Shown in pieces: positions 20,685 to 29,600 of a DNA stretch of 40,990 bases; the stretch's first letter is position 1, and each line of letters starts with the position of its first letter. Both the position numbers and the translations under genes were made by a program. The DNA comes from Thermoguttaceae bacterium. GTDB taxonomy: Bacteria; Planctomycetota; Planctomycetia; Pirellulales; Thermoguttaceae. The notes under the pieces were generated by a model. The model had not been told where the DNA came from and did no database searches. It was given only the letters and a program-made list of their open reading frames with translations. The stretch is taken from positions 1 to 40,990 of the forward strand of contig JAFYQR010000115.1 in assembly GCA_017559825.1 (NCBI GenBank). The letters are read 5' to 3'.

Positions 20685-23600
20685 TCAGAAGTCCCAGTTC
20701 TCGGTCGAGAAGAGGTAGTCGAGCGCGTCCGCTTCCTCGATCGAGTCGTCGCCGCGACCGGCTTCGCGCTTGACCTTGACTTGGTCGACCGCGAGAATCG
20801 AGTAGAGGTTCGCGCCGTCGACGTCCATCGTCGCGGAGTCTTGCGCCAACGCGAACGCGTCGTCGCCGAACGTGTCGTAAAGGTTCGCGATCAGTTTCCC
20901 TTCGTCGGAACCGAAGACGGCGACGTTCGAGAAACCGTTCAGGTTGCGAGCGAAGGAACCGCCCGTCAAGCTCGCTTGCGTCGCTCGGCCTTCGAACGTA
21001 TTCAAACCGGAGCCCGCGAAAAGCGAAGCGCGGTCGGCGCCGCCGTTTCCGAAGACGTTCGTCGTATCGAAACCGCTCGCGCGGAGAACCGTTCCGGCCG
21101 CGTAAACCATTTCGGTCTTCGCCGCGTCGGCGAGAACCGAGTCGTCGCCGCGGGAACCGTAAACGTTCGCGGTCGCGGAGCCGACCCCCTTCGCTTCGAC
21201 CGTTTCGAAACCGAACGCGACGATCGTCGAGCTCGCGGTCGAGGCGACGACGGCGTTTTCGGAGGCGTTGAGCGAGGTCGCGCCGTCGATCTTAGCGACG
21301 TCGTCGCCGGCGCCGCCGTCGATACGGACGCTCGCGAAGTTTTTCAGTTCGACGCCGGTCGTCGCGACGGTCGAAGCGGTCGCCGAAACGACGTCGTCGC
21401 CGGACGTTCCGACGAGCGTCGCCGCGGCGACGCCGCCGCCGAGAGCCGAAACGTTCGCAAATCCTTCGGCGTTAAGTTCGAAGCCCTTCGCGGAGGTCGC
21501 TTTCGCGGAACCCGCGCCAAGTTCGACGTAATCGCCGTTCGCGGTCGCGCTCACGGAGAGCGTTCCGCCCGCGCCGTTCAGCGTCGCCGATTCGACGTTC
21601 GTCGCGGCGAACGAAACCGAGCCGAAAATACGAACCGCGCCGTTCGTCGCGTCGACGGCGACGTCGTTCGCGCTCGCCGACTTGTAAACGATCGAGTCGT
21701 TTCCGCCGAGCCCGTCGACGACGATCGCGGTCGTTCCGGTCGGGACGGTTTGCGTCTTGCCGTTGATCTTAATCGTCGCGACGCCGTTCGCGGCCGTTTC
21801 GACGACGATTTCGTCGTCGCCGGACGTTCCGTTCAGTTTCAGCGTCGACGAAACGCCCGAGCCCGCCGCGAGAACGAGTTCGCCGGAATCGACCGGACGG
21901 TAGAAACCGTTCGAGCCGCTGTCCTTCGAAACGTCCGCCGTAAAGCGTTCCGACTTCGACGAAACGATCGTCGCGTCGCCGGTTTGCGAAGCCGAGCCGC
22001 CCGCCGAGATCAACTTGTAGAACGTCGAGTACGGGCCGATATAGGCGTCGCCGGCGTTTTCGCCGTTGTTGTTCTTGTTATTATTATTGTGGTTGGCGTT
22101 GTTATTATTGTTCGTCGTTCCTTCTTCGTCTTCGATCGCTTCGCCGGCGTTCAGGTTCGGGCCTTGCCACGCGACGACGAACTTCGGCGCGTAAACGCCG
22201 TCGACGAGTTCCCAGTCGAAGATAGCGACGCTCGGAGCGGTTTGGTAACCGGCGGTCGTTCCGTTAAGAACGAATTCGCCTTCGTTCGAACCGACGACGG
22301 CGCCGAGCGCGAGTCTGTCGTTCGCGACGTTGACCGGTTGGCCCGCGGCGTTGAAGACGCGAACGCAAATTCCGTCGTCGTGGCGGTCTTCGCGGAGGTC
22401 CGGGTCGTAGTTGAACTCTTCGGCGTCGAACGAAGTCCACGCGAAGACGACGCCGTATTCGTTCGCGTCGACCGACGGTTGGTGTTGACGATGCGCGACG
22501 GTCGTGTTGACCAACGCTTCGCCGGTCTTGCCGAGGAAGCTCGCGGCGGAGCCGTCGGCGTTGTAAGCGCGAGCGTAAATGTCGGCGCCGTTCGCTTGCG
22601 TTTGATCGGAAACCCAAACGACGTAGTATTTTCCGGCGTCGGGGCCTTCGTCGACGATCGCGATTTGCGGCGTGTATTGGCCGCGCGTCGTGTTCTCATT
22701 GACGCGAGTCTTGCCGGCGATTTCCTCGACGACGTACTCGCCGCCGACGTAATTCGCGACGAACGCGCGTTGGTACACTTCGCGAGTCAAGGTGTCCGGA
22801 TCGGCGACCGTCCACGCGACGACGTATTGCAGTTTGCCGTCGACCATCGCGCTTTCAACGTCGAAGGACTCGACCGATTGATCGCCGTTTTCGGCGACGG
22901 TGAAGACTTCGCTCTTTTGTTCGCCGTTGACGTCGTAGTAAACGCCGCACACCTTGTCCGCGCCCTCGCGAGTCGTCGAACCTTGGATCCAGGTAATGAG
23001 AACCAAACCGGTCGCTTCGTTGATTTGAACGTCGGTATTCCAGCAACGAATGCCCTTGCGTCCGGCGATTTGGACTTGCTTCGGTTGCGCCGCGCCGCCC
23101 GGATAGAAGCGAGCGCAAACGCCGTTGAGCGCGTCTTCGCTTTCGCCGACCCACGAAACGACGTAGCTGCCGCCCTCGGTCAACGCGATATCCGGGTGGA
23201 TTTGGTTGCCGATCGAGTAAGTGTTGACGCGGGTTTCGACGCCGTCGGCGGAACCGTCGGCGTTGAAACGACGCATCACGACGTCGGATTGAATGCGGTA
23301 CGTCGTTCCGTCGATTACAACGGTTTCGTAGAAGCCGTACGCTTCGCTTTCTTCGTCGTTGGACGTTCCGTTGTTGTTATTGTTGTTATTATTGTTATTG
23401 TTGCCGGTTCCGGTCGAGCCGAGCTCGTACAGGACTTGCGATTCGGTAACGATGATGAAGCCGTCTTGGTTCGACACGACGATCGGCTCGCCGTTCCCGC
23501 CGAGCGCGCCGACGTAGGCTTCCATATCGGTTTCCGGGACGCGCTCGTCGTCTTGATCGCTCGTCGCGACGCCGACGTTGAAGCGCACCGTGAAGGCGCC

Positions 23601-26600
23601 GCCGGATTCGCCGTCGTAATCGCCGTCGAGACGGTTCGAGAACGCGTCGGCGACCTTGTCGGAAAGCGTAACGGCGTAGGTTCCGTCCGGAAGCGGCTTG
23701 CGGAAAATAATCACCAACTCGTAGGAGTTCGTGCGCGTTTCGCCGGACGAAACATAGTATTTTTCGCCCGTTTCCGCTTCGAGGTTACGGACGTAGTCTT
23801 CGACGAGCGTCGAGGCGTTGTAACCGTACACAATGTCGGCGATGTAGTCGGTCGTAACCTTTTGCCCGTTGCGCGTCATCGACCAGTTGCCGACGTTCAG
23901 AACGCTCTTAATCGAGGCGGTTTCGGTCGACTTAGCGTCGCTGTAAGCGTACAAGGAGTCGGCGTCGAACGCGTCCTTCTTAATATCAAGGTTCATTTGC
24001 GCCGAGTACATGTATTCGCTGAACGAGTACACGAGCGCGGTCGGCGCGTAGCCGGTCGCGAAAGTAACGTTGTTGTTGTACAGCGAAACTTGCAGCTCTT
24101 CGCCGGCGGCGTTCGTGTAAGCCGCGTTGGCGCGGACGACGTACGGCGGAATATCGTCTTCCGGCAACGTCAGAGCGCGCATGCGGACGACCGCGTCGAC
24201 GTTTTCGCGCGGTTCCGAAAGATCGGTCCACACGAAGACCATGTCGCCGTTCGCGTCGACCGCGACGGAGCCGCCGAGTTGATCTTTGTCAAATGCGTAG
24301 TAGTCGTCGCGGGTAACGCGGAATTCCGACCCGATCGGTTTTTGCTCGAGAACCGCGATTTCGGCCTCTTCGGCTTCGGTCGTCGTATCGTTATTATTGT
24401 TGTTGTTATTATTGTTGTTCGTCGCGCCAGTTTCGACCGTGATCGTTTCGCCTTCGACGAGTTCGTAGCGACGCGCGTAAATACCGAAGTTGTCGGCGAC
24501 GTCGGAGTTTTCGTCGTTCGACGGGTCTTGATAGCTTTCGTAAACGACGACGAAATCGCCGTTCGAGGCCATCGCGACTTGCGAATGGATTTGGTCGTAA
24601 GCGGTGTACTCGTTGACTTGGAACACTTCGCCGCCGTAAATGAGCGAGCTTTCCGGATCGCTGGAGAACACGCGCCCGAAAACGCCGCCGAGACCGTTGT
24701 TCGACGCGCCGGTGAGCGAGTCGCCGTTCCCGTCTTGGTTGTAGCCGGTCCAGGTAACGACGAAGTTGCCTTTGGAGTCCATCGCTACGCTCGACCAAAT
24801 TTGGCTGCCTTGCGTCCAAGCGTCGTCGAGAGTCGTGAGCGTCTCGTCTTCGGTATTGTTGTTATTGTTGTTCGCGTCGTCTTCGTCGGCGATCACCGCG
24901 ACGGCCAAGTCGGTGTTGACGAGGAATTCCGCCCCAAGCCCGCCGAGAATAATCTCGTTGACCCAGTCTACGTAAGCCGAAACGCGAACGTCGACTTGGT
25001 AGTTGCCCGGCCCGAACGACTCGTCGCCGTCAAAGTCGGTGCCCCACGAGCAAACGCCGGCGATCTGACCGTTAATAAAGGTCGGGCCGCCCGAGTCGCC
25101 CGGCGCGGTGATCGCTTCGTCGTCGCCGAGACCGCGGTTGTAAATCCCGTAGTAATTGCCGAGGTAGTCGTTCGCGGCGGTTCCGTCGTCGAAGTCGTAC
25201 ACCAAAACGTTCGGGTTCTCGGAGTCTTGGAAGTTCGAGCCGTCGAGTTCGTAAACGTTTTGGCCTTGGTGTTTGACGCCGATTCCGCGATCGCCGATCG
25301 CGTCGTTTTCCGCGTCGTCCGCTTCGCCGTAAGTGCCGTAGCCGACGAAGGTAACGGTTTGTCCGATTTCGTCCGAACCGGTGTAAAGCTCGTAACCTTC
25401 GAGCTCGCGCGGAGCGGCGGTGGCGAGTTGCAGAATCGCGAGGTCGACGCCCGCGCCGCCCGTTTCGCCGTCGTAAGTTTCGTGGACGTAAACTTCCGCG
25501 ACCGGAATCGAAACGGTTCCGTTAGCCGTGTGGAAGGTAACGAGGATTTGCGTTTCGCTCGGGTCGATCGGAGTTCCGTCGTCGCCGGTAACGACGTGCG
25601 CCGCGGTGAGGACGTGCATGCCGGTCGTAAGGAGCGAACCGGTGCCGAGCGATTCCGCGTCGATTTGGCTGTCGCCGTTCGTTCCGGTCCCAGTTCCGGT
25701 TCCGCCGTTCGTCGCGTCGCCGCCGACGGTAATCATACCGACGGAGTCGTAAATCCCGCCGCCGTAAACTTCGTGCGAATCGATGTCGTCGGTCGAAATA
25801 ACCTTCGAGGTTCCGTCCGCGGCGATCGTCATGTCTTCGACGGAGCCGACCGGGTTCGAAATAACGTGGTTCGACGCGAACTTGCGAGCGTAAATGTTCG
25901 ATTCGATCGCCGAATCGCCGTCTTGGCCCCACGACGTCCACGAAACGACGAACGCGCCGTCTCGTTCCATCGCGATGGAGGCGAAACGTTGGTTGTTCTC
26001 GGTCGTTTCGTTGACTTCGAACTCTTTGCCGGTCGCGCCGAGCTGACGCATTTCGACGTTGCAAATGAGACTGCGGTCGGTTTGGCCTTCGCGCGTCCAT
26101 TCGGCGTCAATCAGGTCGACGTAGGTCGCCGTGTAGTCGCCCTTGAACTCGATCGAGATTTCGCCCGCGCCGCTGACGACGACGTCGAGATCTTTTTCGG
26201 CGAAGAAACCGGTTCCGACGAGCGCGTCCTTAATACGCTCGGCGTTCGTTTTCATTTCGACCGAGAGTTGAACGACGGCTTCGAACGCTTGATCGTCGAC
26301 TTCGCCGGTCAGTTTCAACGCGTCGCCTTGAACTTCGACCGAGTCGCTGAAGCTCAACGTTTGAATCGTGTTCGCGTAGCCGTAGGACAAGCCGTTCGTC
26401 ATGAAGCGGCGCCCGAAAACGCCCCAACCGGAGCCGTCTTGGCCGTAGCTTTCCCAAACGACGACGACGTCGCCGTCCGCGTCCATCGCGACCGCGGCGT
26501 ATTGTTGATCTTTGTCGGTTTCGACGTTGACGCGAAGCGCTTCGGTTTTGCCGTTAAGCTTCATTTGGCCGCCGTTGAAGGCGTATTTCGCCATGTAAAC

Positions 26601-29600
26601 GTCGCGGCTGCCGTCCGCTTCCTCGCCGTCGGTAATCATATCCCAAACGACGACGAACTCGCCGCGGTCGTCGATAGCGACGGACGCTTGACGCGGGTCG
26701 GCGAAGACTTCGGCCGCTTCGCCGTTCGAAGTCGCGGAGACGAGCGTGTAAACGGTTTCGCCCTTCTTGTTCGTCGACGCTTCGTACTCGGCGGTCGCTT
26801 CGTAAACCTTGACGACGACGTTTTCGACCGATTGGTCGATCACTTGCTCGCGAACGCCTTCCTTGTTCATGACGTAAAGCGCGCGATACGCTTTCGCCCA
26901 AACGGTTTGCGTAACGGTCTTGACGCCGGTTTCCTCGTCGATTTGCTCGAGCGTTTCGACCCAAGTCGCGACAAAGTCGCCGTTCGCGTTGCTGGCGACC
27001 GCTTGAGCGGTGTTCGGGCCGTAGTCGCTCGTTTCGTTAAGGATGCTCGAACGCGTAACTTGACGCAGCGAGGAGAAATCGTTGTAAACGACCGGGCCGT
27101 ACGCGCCGTTTTCGCGCGACGGAGCGCTCGGGTCGTATTCGATATAATCTTCCGGAATGTAGTTGTCGCGAGCGAACGAATCGCCGTACTCGAAACCGAG
27201 CGCTTCGTTCAAACGAGTAACGCTGAAATCGAGCGACCAAGCGCGACCGTCGAAACCGGCGCCGCTGCCGTCGACCGCGTAACCTTGGCTGTAAATCGCG
27301 TTGCGAGCGACGTCTTGCACCATCGAGCTGCAAACGAGCGAGTAGTTGCCGTCGCTAAGCTCGCAACCTTCGGCGAACGAGATCACCGCTTCCCAACGGT
27401 TCGTCCCGTTGGCAAGGAGGCCGTCGTTGATCTCTTCGACCGGGTTCCCGTTTTCGTCGACTGTGTTTTGCGCCAACGATTGCGACGCGTTCAAACCGAA
27501 CGAAACGCTTTCGATCGCGCCGGTAACTTCGACGCCGTCGCGCAGAAGCGTCCAGTTCGCGACGTTGTCGACCGCGTGCAGGCGGTTGTAAGCGTTCGTT
27601 CCGTCGCCGACGGTCAACATGTTCTCGCTGAAGGAAACGACGACGTCGCGAAGAGCGGACGTAACCATTTCGCCTTCTTGAACTTTGTCGCCGTTCGGAA
27701 GCGAGACGTTGACGACGGTCGGGCCGGCGTTGTCGGTCGATTCGACGAAGTTGCGGACGTAAATGTGCGTGAAGGCCGCGTCGATCGGATTGCCGACGTT
27801 CGGATAAGTGTTGTACGCGTTGCGCGGATCGGCTTCGGAACGAACGCCCCAAGCGACCGTCAAATCGCCGCTGGCGGTCGACGCAAGCGCCGGATTCGTT
27901 TGCGCCGTGCCGAGCGAACCGTTGCGTTCGACGAAGAGGCTCGACGACATAGCGTAGTTCATGTCTTCGACCGTTTGGTTCATGAGCTTGACGGTCGTCG
28001 GCTCGAGAACGTCTTCGTATCCGATGTAGAGCGGCGTGTCGTGCAAGTCGTGTTGCGCGACGATTTGCAAAACAAAGTAATCGTCGACCGAGCGTTGAAC
28101 GACTTGCTCGACGTCGTCGATCGTAACGGTCGCGGAGTACTCGAACGACTCGGTGAAAATATCGAGTTCGCCGAGCGTGCCCTTATAGAACTCGACTTCC
28201 GAAAGCGGAACGTAGCGGACGACGAAGCTCGCGGGCTGGCCGGCGGCCAATTCCGAAGCGTTCAACGCGTCGGCGACCGCTTGCGCGGCGGCGAGCGGAT
28301 CGGCGATATAACCGTAATCGGCGTCGTACTGCCCGCTCAGGTCGATCGCGATCGTTTCGGCGTTGGTCGGCTCGTTGTTTTCGGCGTTGTCTTGGCGCCC
28401 GATCACGAGGCTCGTCGTAGCCGACGCGACGTAGCGGTTCGGGAACGCCAAGTAGAAGCAGGCGTTCGAACCGTCGCGCAGGTTGCTGACGACGGCGGCG
28501 TCGCCTTGTTCCGTCTGCTGGTTGTCGCCCGAGTAGTATTTTTGCCCGTAAAGACGCAAGTTAACGTCGTTGCCGTTGTTGCGCAGCGGGGAAAGGAGCG
28601 CTTCCAAAACGGCGTGCAAACGCGTGAGCTGTTCCGCGGTCGCGCCTTCTTTTTGCGCGACGGCGAGGAAACGACGCTCGTAAACGTCGACGTCGATGCA
28701 ATCAACGTTCGCGACCGTGTAAACCGGCTCGGCGCCGAATTCGACGAGCTCGCCGTCGACGTCGTACCCCCAACCGAGCGCGAGCTTAACGAACTTCGCC
28801 AAGTCTTCGTTTTTGTCTTCGTAAGCGATTTTGCCGTCTTGGTACTGGATAGCCTTGTTTTCGTAAACGAGATTCGCTTTGTCGAAATCGCTCCAAGCGA
28901 GTTGGATCGCAAGCTCTTCCGAATCCGCCGTATATCCCACGTAGTCGAGAGCCGAGAACCCCTCTTTTCTCATCGACTGAATATCGGCGAGCCCGACAAA
29001 ACCTTGGTACGCGATAAAAACGTCGCCGTCCGCGTCCAGCGCGATCGACGGATTGCCGCGGTCGCCCGCCGTTTCCGTCGCGGTTTGTTGGGCCACGAGC
29101 GCCGACGTAAAGGAACTCGTTTCGCGCGAACCGACGTGAATAACTTCGTCGCTGATATTCGTATCGTCTTCGTTTTCGCCGGTATTGGTATTGTTGTTAT
29201 TGTCGTCGACCGTCGGCGCTTCCTCTTCTTCGAGAACGTTGCCGGTAATTTCGTAAACGGCGCTTTCAAAGCGAACGGTCGGCAAACCGGCGAGCGTTTC
29301 GTCCAGAAGAGCGTTCGCCGTCGCGTCGTCTCCGCCGGTCGCGACGCCGCCTTGAACGTTGTAGGCGATCCCGAAACGAGCGGCGTAGTCGCCGGTTTTT
29401 TCGTCGACGACGCTGTAAGCGAACGCGACGGACGCGCCGTAAGCGCCTTCGGCGACGACTTCGTGGTCGACGATAAACTTCGCGCTTTGCGGTTCGAGAA
29501 CGGAGTGATAAAGAGTCGAGGCGCCGGTCGTATCTTGCCAGTCGTTATAGCCCCACGCGACGACCGCGTATCCGTCGTCGCTCATCGCGGCGTCGGCCGG

